From NCBI GenBank assembly GCA_012861695.1, contig JAAOOA010000166.1, forward strand, positions 372,001-436,000: a stretch of 64,000 nucleotides of DNA. The letters run 5' to 3'. This document shows, piece after piece, positions 23,769 to 36,649 of the stretch (within the stretch, counting starts at the first letter, position 1; each line of letters begins with the position of its first letter). The position numbers and the translations under genes were made by a program. This stretch comes from Trematomus loennbergii (Eukaryota; Chordata; Actinopteri; Perciformes; Nototheniidae). The notes under the pieces are model-generated. The model had not been told where the DNA came from. It saw nothing but the letters and a program-made list of their open reading frames with translations, and did no database searches.

Positions 23769-25065
23769 GGGGCCTCATTTATAACGCCTTGCGTAGGATT
23801 GACGTAGGAAGGTTGCTTACGTAGTACAAAGCACAAAAATAGGTACATACATTTTCCGCCATTTTCCGATTCACAAAACATTGCGTACCGGCGAGGGAAG
23901 TGCGTACGGCACTTCCTACGGCTGTTTCCCTTTATAAATCACAATCGACTCGTAACGCCCATATTTGCCTATACATAGTCAAAGAAACGCCCATTCATTC
24001 ATTCATTCTGACTGACTGCATGAAGAAGATCGCAGGAAATTACGATAGAACAGCTAAAAAAGACATCTCACACCGTATCAGATTTTGGTTATTGTGGGGA
24101 GGTGGAGATAAATCATATTGTTTGGTGGATGCAGTTTGAACCAGAGTAGCAGCATGGAGGTCGGATCGTCACCAAAATAAATAAATAAGTGGTCCGAAAA
24201 AAGTTAATGACAAAAAAAATACACATAACCTTCAGGCAGTGTGTTTGTACCGGGACACGAGACACCCCCTTGATGAGAAACTGTAAGAAATGATCGGGGA
24301 ATCCCTCCGGAGTGGAGTCATGACGACTGGATCTGAATTATTTTGTTGTATTTGGTGGTTTGTGTTCCAGCTGTCGAGCAGCAACTATATATCCATAATC
24401 CACCAGTTAAAGGAAATACAACTAATGTGTTGTGTTATATTAGCTGTTTACCACATATGGTGTTCTTAGTTTCCATATCTCCTGTGTTTTAGGAGCGACT
24501 TATCAAGTATTGGCAAACGGCATAAAACACGATTAAACGTGATAGTATATAAAACCATGCTCGTATCTACAACCTATAGAAATGCAAAACGGTCTCAGTT
24601 TAGACGTAATTCTGTCCTCCTGCTTACCGCATCATTTATGAGAAAACATTTCATTACATTAACACAACATATTCGAGGTGGTTTTAAATAACATATCCGT
24701 ATTTATTTATTTCTCCAAGTTATGTTTTTGTGTGCACTGAGGAGTCTCAAACAGGCGTTTGTTTAATCATTTTAAGATTGGCTTTAATCAATGTTTGAAA
24801 ATGAATTCTTCATATTTGATAAATGAGAGGTAACATTTTATTTATGGTATTATTTCCACATATTTCTCTCCGTTCTTCCTTCTGCCAACGGTGTCGCAGT
24901 TTCTCGTCTCTCCCGTTTGTGTGCTTAGTGCGTACGCATGGGTTAGAGTTTGCGTGGAGGACAGCACATTTTCCCGTCAAGTTAGTATTTTATAAATCGC
25001 AAACATTGCGTAGAAACTGGCGTACGCCATTTTTTGAGCGTATATCCCTTTATAAATGAGGCCCC
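23769..25065. mobile_element. Element with GGGGCCTCATTTATAA inverted ends
   Basis: Ends GGGGCCTCATTTATAA (23769) and TTATAAATGAGGCCCC (to 25065) are perfect inverted copies. Subterminal words GCGTAC(G) and TTATAAAT recur near both ends. No intact transposase. These ends occur in a common fish DNA-transposon family. Superfamily not fixed because the flanks show no clear duplication. Confidence 0.75.
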
Positions 25066-25286
25066 AGATTGTATTTCTTCTTTGTAAACTGTACTGTTCT
25101 GTAGGCTGATACTTTAAGTGTGAATCTACTGCCTGAATCTGCTTTATGGTTTTCACTTTCTTTGCTTAATTTGTCCTTTTTTAATTCATTAGGTGAACCT
25201 ATATGTTCAGTGTGTGTAAGCCTAACTGTATTTATTCAACTAAAATGGAGTATTTTTTGTCAGCTCAGATTTCATTCCTGGTTTTT

Positions 25287-26475
25287 TAACCTCTTAAGCA
25301 CGGCGGTCCCCCCATTGGACTCCTCCCACCTTTTTGTTTTCGAGATAATGTCTCAGGGCTTCTTAACATTTATGAAACTATTAATGTGTAGCACCAGATT
25401 AACGGGAAGAATCTCAGCTAACTGAAGATATGAACCATTTTTACCAAAACAAAACACAAGTCTCATAAGAAGGGTCTAAATGACCCCATGAGCGAAAAAA
25501 TTCTAACGCACTGCGGCACACAATTCAAGATAAAGATACCCTTATTACTTATCGTAGCTGCACATACAATATAGCCTATTAAAGCTGAGACTCCACTGAT
25601 TATTTAGGTATAGTATCATCACTGAGCGATCCGAACTTGCGACAGGGGAAGCAAACACAGATATCACAACACGTACCTTTACGGAGCTTTTACGGCAGAT
25701 CATCTCACCGTAGCTGTCAATTAGGTCAAAAGACGTGTTCAATGGCATTAAAACGAAATAAAAAATATCTACAACTGTTGATCCATAGGTTGATAATGTA
25801 CCTGTACCTTTTAAAAAATTATTTATAATCCATAATTCCATTTTTTATGTGAAAATCGGAGCGGAAAAGTTAGCTGCTAATGGTAGCCACCAGAGTGTAT
25901 GCAGCTTCCGGTTTTGGTAACGCGTCACTCTCACTCCTTATTTGTTAACGTGTTGGTGTGTATATAACTTTCCCTCGATTCCATTGGCTCTAGCGGTTAT
26001 AAAGAGATTTCATTCATCGAAATTGAGCAAGGGGGACAGAGATAGGTCAAATTCACCCAAATGACCCCAGAAGTGGGGGTTTTTGGCTAAATCTCTCTAA
26101 AAAGGTCAAATTTCACTTGTTTTGCATCAATCTTGATACAGGGTACTTATTATATGTTGTACTTTGGATTCCTAAAGCTTTTAGTCTACTAACCCATCAT
26201 CCAAGGGTAGTTTTCACTATAAGTAAAAAAGTAATTTTTGGACGGACACTATAATTTACAGTTTTTTACTATGTAAAATCTGAATTTTCTTTAAAATAAT
26301 AAACATCTATTTGAGTCTGACTTTTCTACATCCAACTCACAGGTTTATCATTACTTTGAGAATAAAGATTATTAATTTAACCTTTTAGAAGGGAAGATAT
26401 GGTAATTTGTTCTGGGAATGTCATTTTCGAGCCTGAGACCTGAAAAACAGGCTCAGGGCTTAAGAAGTTAAACGA
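25287..26475. repeat. TTAACCTCTTAAGC repeat, copy A (complete)
   Basis: Short inverted termini (TTAACCTCTTAAGC at 25287, GCTTAAGAAGTTAA near 26475) bound a repeat whose right part recurs at 34387-34876 and whose left part recurs at 43433. No coding sequence. Confidence 0.65.
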
Positions 26476-27022
26476 TAGTATGTGCTCATGTGTTTCATTG
26501 TTGGTGGATAGCCTACGGCCTGAATATGCTGAATGAAAGGCAGGTTTTCTTTAAATAAAATCTCTGAGCAGAGGATACATTTTTTATGCTAAATATCTTG
26601 GTTTGTTATTTTCTAAGGCTATTGTTTTACATAGATACAACAAATCGTTGTCTTTTATTTATTGGCATTGCATTTGATATTGTGGTAATCCAAAAGCAAT
26701 GGAAAGTAATCAGGTTACATCACTTTTATATTATGATACTCAGGTTAGTTTCCCTATTCCATTTCGTTTTACAGGTCACTTGTAATTGTACCAGGATAAA
26801 TGTAACATAAACACTAAAGTACGCCATGAAATCTACCAAATGTGAGGAGAACAGTGTTTTGCTCCTCAAGTAATGTATTTTCTTTTAAATACAAAAGTAA
26901 ACATTTTACAAAGTATGCGATGATATAGAAGGACAAATACCTACGTATTGGAACGAAGTCCCCTCATAAAGTCAGAAAAATGCAGGTGACAGGAATATAC
27001 AGTTATTTTATAAAGAACAATG

Positions 27023-27244
27023 TTATTGTATTAATGCAAATATAAACCTCTTTAAGAAAATATCTGTTCTGCTTGAACAAACCTTGTTTCTTGGTCGATG
27101 TGCCATATCAATACCTCCAAGTCCCTCACTGAAATGAAGTATCCAACAAATGTCTTCAAGTGCTCTCTCTGGTACTGGGCTGTTTTTCTGATCTACCCTA
27201 CCCTTTGTATGTGATTTTCCTTGGTCTAAACTTTCCATGGCCAA
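27023..27244 (-). other. Possible isolated exon, unknown product
   Basis: The minus strand reads a non-repetitive frame containing VPERALEDICWILHFSEGLG and DMAHRPRNKV. Composition looks protein-like, but I recognise no family, and no splice-compatible partners were found nearby. It may be a remnant of a transposon or of a captured gene. Confidence 0.2.
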
Positions 27245-27297
27245 ACCGGAAATTCAGGAAAATCATTAACATACCCAAACATCACCCAAACATCTCC

Positions 27298-27330
27298 CTC
27301 TCTCCCTCTCTCTCCCTCTCTCTCCCTCCA
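27298..27330. repeat. (CTCTCC)n simple repeat
   Basis: Pyrimidine tract of CTCTCCCTCT units next to the start of the direct repeat at 27334. Confidence 0.85.
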
Positions 27331-27333
27331 TCA

Positions 27334-27522
27334 GGTGTACAGGTACAGGTTGTACAGGTTGTCTTTCTTCTCGTGAATGATATTTTTTAGAAAATAAGTC
27401 AAGTAACGTTGTTTTGCCTGCCATTATAGAGCTGTTTCGTTTGCCTGCCATTATAGAGCTGTTTTGTTCAAATACACACTTGCAACTGATAACACTGGCA
27501 ATGATTTTATATTTATTAGACT
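27334..27522. repeat. Direct repeat pair (with 31506-31672)
   Basis: The stretch beginning GTACAGGTACAGGTTGTACAG and ending near ATTTTATATTTATTAGAC occurs here and again at 31506-31672 in the same orientation. This copy carries an extra 27-bp tandem duplication (GCCTGCCATTATAGAGCTGT twice). The second copy abuts the right arm of palindrome 2. Confidence 0.85.
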
Positions 27523-28501
27523 ATTCAAATTAGCTAGAGTTATGCAGTAATTATAAAACAACTGTTTCTAAGGAATTAAATTGGGTGCTGTGGTGACGAC
27601 AGCATTGGAGAAGAAGATTGAAGAAGAATATCGATGGGCGGCCGATCGATCGGAGCATCCCTAGCAAGCATCATTACCTGTAACTGTCTCAGTTTGTTCA
27701 GACTGACAAGCTCTGACAGGCACTTCTAGGAAAGAGACACTTTTCTGTCCCCTTTACATCTGTTGTGTTAGAGCACTTTCTAAAAGACAAACATTATCAG
27801 TGCATCCTTGTTAACCCCTTTCCTTTCTTAAATAGCTTTTAAAATGTTCCCTCACAAACAATAATACTCCCACATACACTCTCTTATTCCCTTTTGCAAT
27901 ATACTGTACATATGAGCACATACTGCTTCACACTCACTAACATGATAAGATTAGCATCAGCTTCATCACGGTTATCTTATTCATTCATGTTCAATACTGT
28001 ACTGATTAATAAACCTGGGGAATGTCTTATGTAAATCTGTTTATATTCTTGGTGCTAAGCTAAGCTAATTATATATTTCAAAATAAAAGCATGCAAACAT
28101 TAAAGTAAAACAAGCTAAACATCACAGAATGCATGACTTTTCAAAAATAAAAGCATGCAATAACAGTCCAATTTAAAAGTATAAAACACATAAAACTAGC
28201 AATGGGAAAAACGGTCCTTCAGCGGCTGTTCAAGGCGTCAGTTTGCAACACAAAAGGTAGGGAGAGAAAAGTGAAAGGACTGACATCTCTAACACCAGCT
28301 CACTCTGCTCGTTCCACTGGACCGCATCTGAGACACCATTTCAGGTCAGGTCGGTCAACGGGGTTGGTCAGCTCCAGTGGTGTAGTGGGGATTGTTTTAC
28401 TGGGTGGACGCTATTTTAATTAGGTCATCCCAAGTGATGACCTAATTAACTGCGCGCATGCAACTGCCACTGCCACACGCGTGCAACTGCCAACTGCCGT
28501 A
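27523..28501. other. No gene seen
   Basis: AT-rich sequence between the direct repeat and palindrome 2, with scattered repeat-like words (TCAAAATAAAAGCATGCAA twice near 28078 and 28141). Confidence 0.5.
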
Positions 28502-29391
28502 CCAACACACTCTCACTCCCTAAGCGTCCAGGAGCGACGCTTGGTCAGGGTCCCGTGGCGTCCAGTTGTGACGCGCCGAGTCTCCTTCAGCTTCATAAAC
28601 GGACGCAAAGAGCTTTCAACTGATTGCAATGTATTCCCATCGGCGTCGGTATTTGACGCTTAGGGAAGCACGGCATTCGTTTGTGTCGGAGGCTGTTAAA
28701 GGCAATGTGAGCGTCCATTCCCATTGGATAACGGAGAATTGTACACCCGGAAGTAAGTATTCCCCTTACTGTCGATTGATTTGACAGTGATATCTCCACT
28801 ACTCATCAACTCAAAAACACCAGATTATCCTTGTTAATTAAACGACATTGATAGGTTTTAGTGTGTGTACAATGCTTTTGTCACGTTTTCCCCTTCAATT
28901 CTGAGAAACAAGTCGTTTTCTGTGAGTTTTGGATGGCCGAAGACATTACATTACCCACAATCCTCTGTAGCAACCATAGACTGTATAAAACAATTAAATA
29001 ATACATTATTCCGAGTGTGCTTGCTTTTCTCTTTGAAAGTCATCACATAACGGCATTGTAATACACGTTTCGGCTGCATTAAATATGACATATCTGCCGT
29101 AGTTAACTCTGCCCTGATGACAAGACTTCTAGACAAACAGGAACTGCCGCCAAAACTGAAAACTTGACGTGGATCTTAAATATATAAGCAATTAAACAAC
29201 ATCTTACATTTCTTTTCACACAATACGACTCCTTGCAGTATCAACACTAATTCGGCTGACTTTTATATTTGATCCAATTGGTAGATAGGCTGTATTTACG
29301 CCATAACGGTGCACAGCTGATAGAAAGGGACACCTACTGGTTAAAGCACGTTATTGCATTTTATAATTTTATTATTAGATATTAATAGGAC
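28502..29391 (+). repeat. Palindrome 2, left arm
   Basis: Starts CCAACACACTCTCACTCCC and is the reverse complement of 30611-31505 with few differences. Length is about 890 bp against 895 bp. No coding support. Confidence 0.92.
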
Positions 29392-29589
29392 CCCTATAAA
29401 GTATATTCTTTACTCGTCGTTATTCTCTACTAATAGTTAATTAAAGACTGTATATAATGACTATTTTCCACATCCCATTCAAGATTTCAAGATTTTCTAA
29501 GGTTTATTGACATATCATATTATACACAACTACGGTGTAGTTATGCAATGAATGAAAAACTTGGGTCGCAGGTTCCTCAACAGTGCATT

Positions 29590-30240
29590 ACAAGACATCT
29601 ATCAATAAACTGTGACCTTTTTACCTGTGCTGGACTATGGTGATTTATTGTATATGAATGCACCTGCCCATTGCCTGAACAAGTTAGATGCCGCCTATCA
29701 CAGCGCACTGAGATTTGTCACAAACTGTAAACACATCACTGTACCCTGTATGCCAAGGCAGGTTTGCCATCACTTACTGTACGGAGGCTCAGTCATTGGT
29801 ACACGTTTATTTATAAAGCTTTGTTGGGCAAACTCCCGTATTATATCTGCTCTCTGATAACACAGAGAGTTGCAAGCAGCTATTGTCTGAGATCGCATGA
29901 TGTAGTATTGTTAGATGTGCCAAGAGCAAGGACTGTCTTAGGTAAGACAGCTTTTATGTGCGCAGCTCCACTTGCTTGGAACAATCTTCAGCAAGAATTG
30001 AAACTGAGCAATCTCATTCCTCTGCATGTTTTTAAAGCTAGGCTAAATGAAATGCTCGTTGATACTATGGGTACTTGTAAATGTCTATAACTATGTAAAT
30101 GTATCCTGTAAATATAATGTATGATGTCCTTTATTGTTTTATGTTTCATGTGGAACCTATATGCTGCAGGTCTCCCTTGAAAAAGAGATCTATGATCTCA
30201 ATGGGACCATCTGGTTAAATAAAGGTTTGAAATTAAATGA
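29590..30240 (+). pseudogene. LINE reverse-transcriptase C-terminal remnant in palindrome 2 spacer
   Basis: Frames here read LDYGDLLYMNAPAHCLNKLD and, shifted, KTAFMCAAPLAWNNLQQELK followed by LHVFKARL, the C-terminal signature of non-LTR retrotransposon ORF2. The end GATCTCAATGGGACCATCTG plus TAAATAAAGG is a LINE 3' tail. It is closely related to 33480-34125. Truncated and frameshifted. Confidence 0.75.
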
Positions 30241-30610
30241 AAAATATGTGTGTACCTCCACCATTACATTGTCATATTCTGCACATTCCTTATACTATCT
30301 ACATACATTTTATAAGAGTATAATACATATGTATAATATCAGTTAAAATAAGTGCTTAAACATAGTTAACATGGCAGGAAAGCAATATATTAGACGTTAA
30401 GTACTTTGTCAGGCTTAATATTTATCTGTAGATACAAATGTCACTGTGTGTGCTGTGTGCTCTGCATGTGTGACCATCAAAGAGGGTTTCATCCCTCCAT
30501 ATTCATCTTCTATACCCCAAAGCTTTTTTCTTATTCAAAAGAAGACCTTAACCTAAAGTATTCTTTAATGTTTAAATAAAGCCTTATTAGTTTGTCTGTT
30601 TTGCATATCC

Positions 30611-31505
30611 TCCTATTAATATCTAATAATAAAATAAAATGCAATAACGTGCTTTACCAGTAGGTGTCCCTTTCTATCAGCTGTGCACCGTTATGGCGTA
30701 AATACAGCCTATCTACCAATTGGATCAAATATAAAAGTCAGCCGAATTAGTGTTGATACTGCAAGGAGACATATTGTGTGAAAAGAAATGTAAGATGTTG
30801 TTTAATTGCTTATATATTTAAGATCGACGTCAAGTTTTCAGTTTTGGCGGCAGTTCCTGTTTGTCTAGAAGTCTTGTCATCAGGGCTCTATACATAGTTA
30901 ACTACGGCAGATATGTCATATTTAATGCAGCCGAAACGTGTATTACAATGCCGTTATGTGATGACTTTCAAAAGAAAAGCAAGCACACTCGGAATAATGT
31001 ATTATTTAATTGTTTTATACAGTCTATGGTTGCTACAGAGGATTGTGGGTAATGTAATGTCTTCGGCCATCCAAAACTCATAGAAAACGACTTGTTTCTC
31101 AGAATTGAAGGGGAAAACGTGACAAAAGCATTGTACACACACTAAAACCTATCAATGTCGTTTAATTAACAAGGATACAGTAATCTGGTGTTTTTGAGTT
31201 GATGAGTAGTGGAGATATCACTGTCAAATCAATCGACAGTAAGGGGAATACTTACTTCCGGGTGTACCATTCTCCGTTATCCAATGGGAATGGACGCTCA
31301 CATTGCCTTTAACAGCCTCCGACCCAAACGAATGCCGTGCTTCCCTAAGCGTCAAATACCGACGCCGATGGGAATACATTGCAATCAGTTGAAAGCTCTT
31401 TGCGTCCGTTTATGAAGCTGAAGGAGCCTCGGCGCGTCACAACTGGACGCCACGGGACCCTGACCAAGCGTCGCTCCTGACGCTTAGGGAGTGAGAGTGT
31501 GTTGG
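30611..31505 (-). repeat. Palindrome 2, right arm
   Basis: Reverse complement of 28502-29391. It ends exactly where the direct repeat copy starts (31506). Confidence 0.92.
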
Positions 31506-31672
31506 CCGTACAGGTACAGGTTGTACAGCTTGTCTTTCTTCTCGTGAATGATATTGTTTTTAGAAAAGAAGTAAAGTAACGTTGTTTTGCCTGCCATTAT
31601 AGAGCTGTTTCGTTTTGTTCAAATACACACTTGCTACTGATCACACTGGCAATGATTTTATATTTATTAGAC
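31506..31672. repeat. Direct repeat, second copy
   Basis: Matches 27334-27522 without the 27-bp internal duplication. Confidence 0.85.
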
Positions 31673-31689
31673 AATTAAAAAAAAGCCCA

Positions 31690-31964
31690 ACTCTACAGCT
31701 CTTCGTGTTGGCTGTGAGCCCGGCCAGCCTCAGTGACTTGAGCATCGCCCCTGCCTGTCGAAATAAGTAGCTGCATATGCAGAGTGGGCACGCAGGTCCA
31801 TGAGCTCCTGGAAAGTAGATGGAATCCAAACAACCCAAAAGGAAGTGTGACAAATTGGTAAAACCATATAGAGCTAGGAAGGCAGTTTTTTCCCTCGGGC
31901 TGTGAGACAGGGGAATCTGCCAGAAGTCTTTTGTTAAATCCAGTGTTGTATAAAAACAAGCCAT
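31690..31964 (-). pseudogene. Gypsy-like LTR retrotransposon reverse-transcriptase fragment
   Basis: The minus strand carries the TTLDLTKDFWQIPLS and EKTAFLA motifs of the Gypsy/Metaviridae reverse transcriptase fingers-palm region, then LTANTKSC further on. At least one frameshift falls in the middle, and the catalytic aspartate motif is not recognisable. No LTRs, gag or integrase lie nearby. A small dead relic. Confidence 0.75.
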
Positions 31965-32029
31965 GACTAGTTGATCACCTCACATCCCAAGCTGCATCCC
32001 CAAAAAGTGTATTATGTTGTTACATAGTT

Positions 32030-32292
32030 TCAGATGTTATGTTTCAGTTGTGCTCTTGATAAGCCATTAAAACAGTAAAAACATTCAGTTTCCTTTTGCT
32101 TTTTGTGTCTCCTGTGCACCAAAACATACCCATCTGTGATGGAAAAAGAAAGTAATCCAAAAGTAATTAAAAGTAATCTGATTACGTTACTTTTTTAAGA
32201 CACGTAACTGTAACTGTATTCGGATTACTTTCAGAGCCATGTATTCAGTAATCAGTAACTGATTACATTTACAAAGTAACCCTCCCAACCCT
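32030..32292. repeat. Dispersed repeat, pair with 63255-63482
   Basis: GTGCTCTTGATAAGCCATTA through GTAACCCTCCCAACCCTG occurs at both places in the same orientation. Palindromic words (GTAATC/GATTAC, GTTACTTTTTTAAG) suggest the end of a non-autonomous hAT-like element. Confidence 0.6.
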
Positions 32293-32839
32293 GCATGTGT
32301 ATAACAGAGGCAAAGATCTACTGTAACACATGATGTGCTTGAGCAATATTATGTGATGCGTTTCATCCTTTGGAAAGACATAAAAACACCATACTTCATA
32401 GTAAAGTTGCATTTTATAAAATGTTCATATAATAAGTCATTGTTGTAGCCTTTCAGCCCACATGTTAACTTCTTGAGTCACTCGTGTTTCTCATCACTGT
32501 CAAATTCAGAAGCTGTGGGTTTTTACGCAGAGAGCTTTAAAATTCTAATATGTGCACCTAACACCAATGGGCTGTCGGAGTTAAGTGTTTTTTGTTGTTG
32601 AATTGTTGTGGCAATTCAGATGGTTGTTTGCAAAATGCAATGTTATAAGTGTACACTACTGCACTTTGTCTAAAATGAACATTTTAAATAAAGTGAGGGG
32701 AATACAAATTACTGAGTTGTAGTCATTTGAATTACTTATATTGATAGAGCAATTTGGATTAAATTATGTTAAGTGCAAATAACACAATCCTACAACATAA
32801 ATGGAACTAATTTGTGTTAAGTAATTACAACCTAACTGT

Positions 32840-34125
32840 GTTAGGAAAATCAGTGCAAGCGTTTGATACCGTCGATCATCGCATTTTGAAGCAGAGGCTG
32901 GTCAGTATTGGCATATCCAGCCATGCAGTGGGGTGGTTTGTGAACTACCTCTCTGAAAGGTCCCAATGTGTTCATTTTGATGGGCTGTCTTCTGAGGGTT
33001 AAACATTACTAATGGTGTTCCTCAAGGTTCTGTTTTAGGTCCACTTTTATTCTCCATCTACATCAATAGTTTAGGTGAAAATGTCGATGGAGCAACCTTA
33101 CATTTTGATGCGGACGATACCGTTATGTACTGTGCAGGTCTCTCCATCAAGGAGGCTGTTGTTGAATTGCAAGCTGTTTTTAACATTATTCTGACTCAGC
33201 TCTCTGAACTAAAGCTTCTTTTAAATGTTGATAAAAACCAAGGTAATGCTCTTTCAAAAGCTAAAAAGACACCAGAGCCTGTTTTAGATATTGTAACTAC
33301 GCAAGGAATAAAACTTCAAGTGGTTACATGTTACAAATACCTTGGTATCTGGCTTGATGATTGCCTCACTTTTAAACGTCATGTAAATAAACCTGCTTAA
33401 AAAACTGAGGGTTAGGCTAGGTTTCTTCTACAGGAACAAGTTCTGTTTCTCGCTTGAGGCCAGGAAAAGGCTAGTGACTGTGACCTTTTTACCTGTGCTG
33501 GACTATGGTGATTTGATTTATATGAATGCACCTGCCAATTGCCTGGTCAAGTTAGACTGCGTATCACAGTGCACTGAGATTTGTGACAAACTGTAAAGCA
33601 TTAACCCATCACTGTACCCTGTATGCAAGGGCTGGTTTGCCTTTGCTAACTGTACGGAGGCTCAGTCACTGGTACATTTTTATATACAAAGCCATGTTAG
33701 GGAAACTTCCATCCTACATCTGCTCCTGATCTCACGGCAATTGTAAGTGGCTACTGCCTGAGATCGCATGCTGTGGTTTTATTAAATGTGCCAACTGCTA
33801 GGACTGTCTTAGGGAAGATAGCATTTAGATGCGCAGCTCCACTGTCTTGGAATAGTCTGCAATTGAAATGGAAACTGAGCAATCTGGTGCCACTAAATGT
33901 TTTTAAAGCTCGGTTGGATGCTACTCAATCGGAAGCTGTTGGTACCTGTTCATGTGGATAGTTATGTAAATTGTAATCCCTGTAATGATGCTGTATGATG
34001 TCCTTTTTGTTGTTCTGTTTATGTTTTTATGTTTCATGTGGAACCTACTTGAGCAGGTCTCCCTTGAAAAAGAGATCAATGATCTCAATGGGATACACCT
34101 GGATAAATAAAGGTTTGAAATGAAA
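32840..34125 (+). pseudogene. LINE (non-LTR retrotransposon) ORF2 remnant
   Basis: Reverse-transcriptase motifs in order: AFDTVDHRIL (32855 on), then a shifted frame with [19 protein letters not shown] and DADDT (the catalytic FADD-type box, altered), then [16 protein letters not shown], and the C-terminal AFRCAAPLSWNSLQ ... FKARLD. It ends in GATCTCAATGGGA and a TAAATAAAGG tail with (GAAAT)n. Several frameshifts and stops make it inactive. Clade not determined. Confidence 0.8.
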
Positions 34126-34386
34126 TGAAATGAGTGCAAACGTTAAGTAAATACAACATAATTGTGTTTAGTAAAAACAACAATTTAAGTAAATTCAACA
34201 TAACTGTGTTAAGCAAATACAACATAACTGTATGATGTATCATTTAATTAAGATGCTTAGGTAAGATTGACTTAAATGCAAGAAGTAAATATTAGTTTAC
34301 TAGTCTGTTTCCTATTTACTTAGCCTTGTTACGTGAAGCCGGTTGACATAACTAGATTAAGTAAATCTAACATTTCATTTCTTTGA

Positions 34387-34876
34387 GTGGGCTCTGACGG
34401 TTAGAAAGAGATGTCAATCAGCAAAATTGACGGAGGGGGGCCAGAGATATGGAAAATCCACCAAATGACCCCAGAAGTGGGTTTCTTTTGCTAAACCTCT
34501 CTAAAAAGGTCAAATGTCACTTGTTTTGCATCAATCTTGATACAGGGTACGTATTATATGTTGTACTATGGATTCCTAAAGCTTTTAGTCTACCTTACCA
34601 TCATCCAAGTGTAGTTTTCACTATAAGTAACAAATATCTTTTGGACGGACATTATAATTTACAGTTTTTTACTATGTTCAATCTGAATTTTCTTTAAAAT
34701 AAAAAACATCTATATTGATTCTGACTTTTCTACATCCAACTCACAGGTTTATCATTACTTTGAGAAAAAGATTATTAATTTAACCCTTTTAGAAGGGAAG
34801 ATATGGTCATTTGTTCTGGGAATGTCATTTTCGAGCCTGAGACCTGAAAAACAGGCTCAGGGCTTAACAGGTTAAA
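34387..34876. repeat. TTAACCTCTTAAGC repeat, copy B (left-truncated)
   Basis: Matches the right half of 25287-26475 closely and ends GCTTAACAGGTTAA. Confidence 0.75.
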
Positions 34877-35510
34877 ATGTGCAGTTTTATCTTGAAAAGA
34901 GACATGTATTACTGTAGGGTGTCAGAAAACCAGTCAGTTTCTGGTGAGACCACCATTTGCCTCACGCAGTGCAACACATCTCCTTTGCATATAGAGTTGA
35001 TCAGGTTGTGGATTGTGGAATGTTGGTCCACTCCTTTTCAAAGGCTGACACTGACAGCATGTTGATGTGCCACCTGTGAGGTGGATGGAATATATTGGTA
35101 AGGAGTGCTCACTAACACAGATTTAGAACATTTGTAAACAATATTTGAGATAAATATGCCTTTTGTGTTCATAGACTGAAAAAGATCTTTAATTATGCTC
35201 CAAATATCTGGAACAAACTACCAGAAACATGCAGGTCCTCTTACTTCTTTTAAATCCAGACTGAAGACTTTTATTTGTGCCGCTGCTTTCAATTGATATA
35301 TTCATATCTCACACTGCACTGTAACTTTTATTCATGTACCTTTGTTATTCGTGTTTTATTATCTTTGCTTTTAAATTAGTGTTTTAAAATGTCATTTTAT
35401 AATTTGTTTCTGCTGCACTATTTCTTAATGCTCTTACTGCCTTTCATTTTTGTAAAGCACTTTGAATTGTTTTGTGTTGAAAGGTGCTATATAAATAAAC
35501 TTGCCTTGCC
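34877..35510. repeat. Dispersed fish repeat followed by a LINE 3' tail
   Basis: 34915-35100 carries GTGAGACCACCATTTGCCTC and GGAATGTTGGTCCACTCC, a repeat common in teleosts. 35170-35510 reads the end of an L2-like ORF2 (WNKLPETCRSS, FKSRLKTF) and the GGTGCTATATAAATAAAC tail. Confidence 0.6.
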
Positions 35511-36480
35511 TTTCATTTCAGATCATGAAAAATGGGAGCAAAAATTAAAATGTTGTGTTTATTTTTTTGTTCAGTGTAAATAAAAACAAAAGTAATTTAC
35601 TAAAAGCACATTTGCAGTATTATTTAAATCCAATACATACATGTGATTGGCAAGAGTGTTTAAACATTTTTCAGATGTTTTAACTGTGAGCAAATTAAGT
35701 GATTAACTAATAATATTTTAGTATCATCGTGGTGAAAATCTAAAGATTAAAGCATTGATTAACCACTTTTTCAGAGCCAGCTCCAATTATAATACAATTT
35801 AAACATGAAAGCAAACAGTAATAAATGCTACCATATTACATCATTATAATATTGTGATTATACAAGTGTGAGGATTATTAAAGCGATAAACAATCAATGA
35901 TGTAGATACAATATATATTTCAAAAACAATGCAACAGGCTTACATGTTTACTGCATAAGCAAAGTTCAAGGTCTTTTCAAAGTAAAGAATAAGTTGTATA
36001 AATAAACATGAGTTGTATGTGCATTCACTTGAATGTGTAAGAAATACTTGTACACAATCTTACATTTCGAGATTTCTAAAGCAGAAATAAACAAAACGCA
36101 CTGACTCTCCATCAGAGCAGGAGCACATACCTAAGCCTCTTTTGAGTGTGTTTGCAGAGTACAAATGAACCTCTGTTTCATACAGATTCAATCAAAACTA
36201 TTAATGTTTTTTACCTTAAATCTATAAACAAACATATACTCTCAACATATATCTAGGTTGAATGAGATTACAAAGTATTTTAAAGTATTTAGGAAGACAT
36301 TTAGAGAGGAAAGTCACAGATTAGCGACTCACACGGCAGTAGTTTGGGAAGGTTCAGGTCTTCCCAGTAATAATATACAAATATATAATGGTTTATTTCC
36401 CATTTACAAGAACATAAACTCGTTCGCTATCGTTTAGGGTGAAGTTTACAATATATGGTTCCTTCCAGGTGGGATTTTAT
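35511..36480. other. No gene seen
   Basis: AT-rich intergenic sequence leading to the H1 gene. Confidence 0.6.
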
Positions 36481-36500
36481 TACATTTGTTCGTGAAGAGA

Positions 36501-36580
36501 AAACACAAAGTGGCACAGTATGCCTGCTGCTCCTGTGAGACAGGCTGAGATTGAGTCTCTACGGTTCTCATGGTGTGTTT
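36501..36580 (+). promoter_or_regulatory. H1 promoter elements
   Basis: The H1-specific box AAACACA is at 36501-36507 and an inverted copy TGTGTTT at 36574-36580, next to a weak TTTAAG that could serve as the TATA element. The first box is 143 bp before the ATG. Confidence 0.55.
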
Positions 36581-36649
36581 AAGTTCCGCTCTTTGCTGGG
36601 ATTTCTCTATCAGTCTCACCAAGACCAGAGAATCCACTTTGAAAGCAAC

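Noticed and set aside
36551..36649. Upstream in-frame ATG of H1 adding 33 residues
   Set aside because: The extension is not histone-like and the MAES start matches the family; the region is promoter/5' leader.
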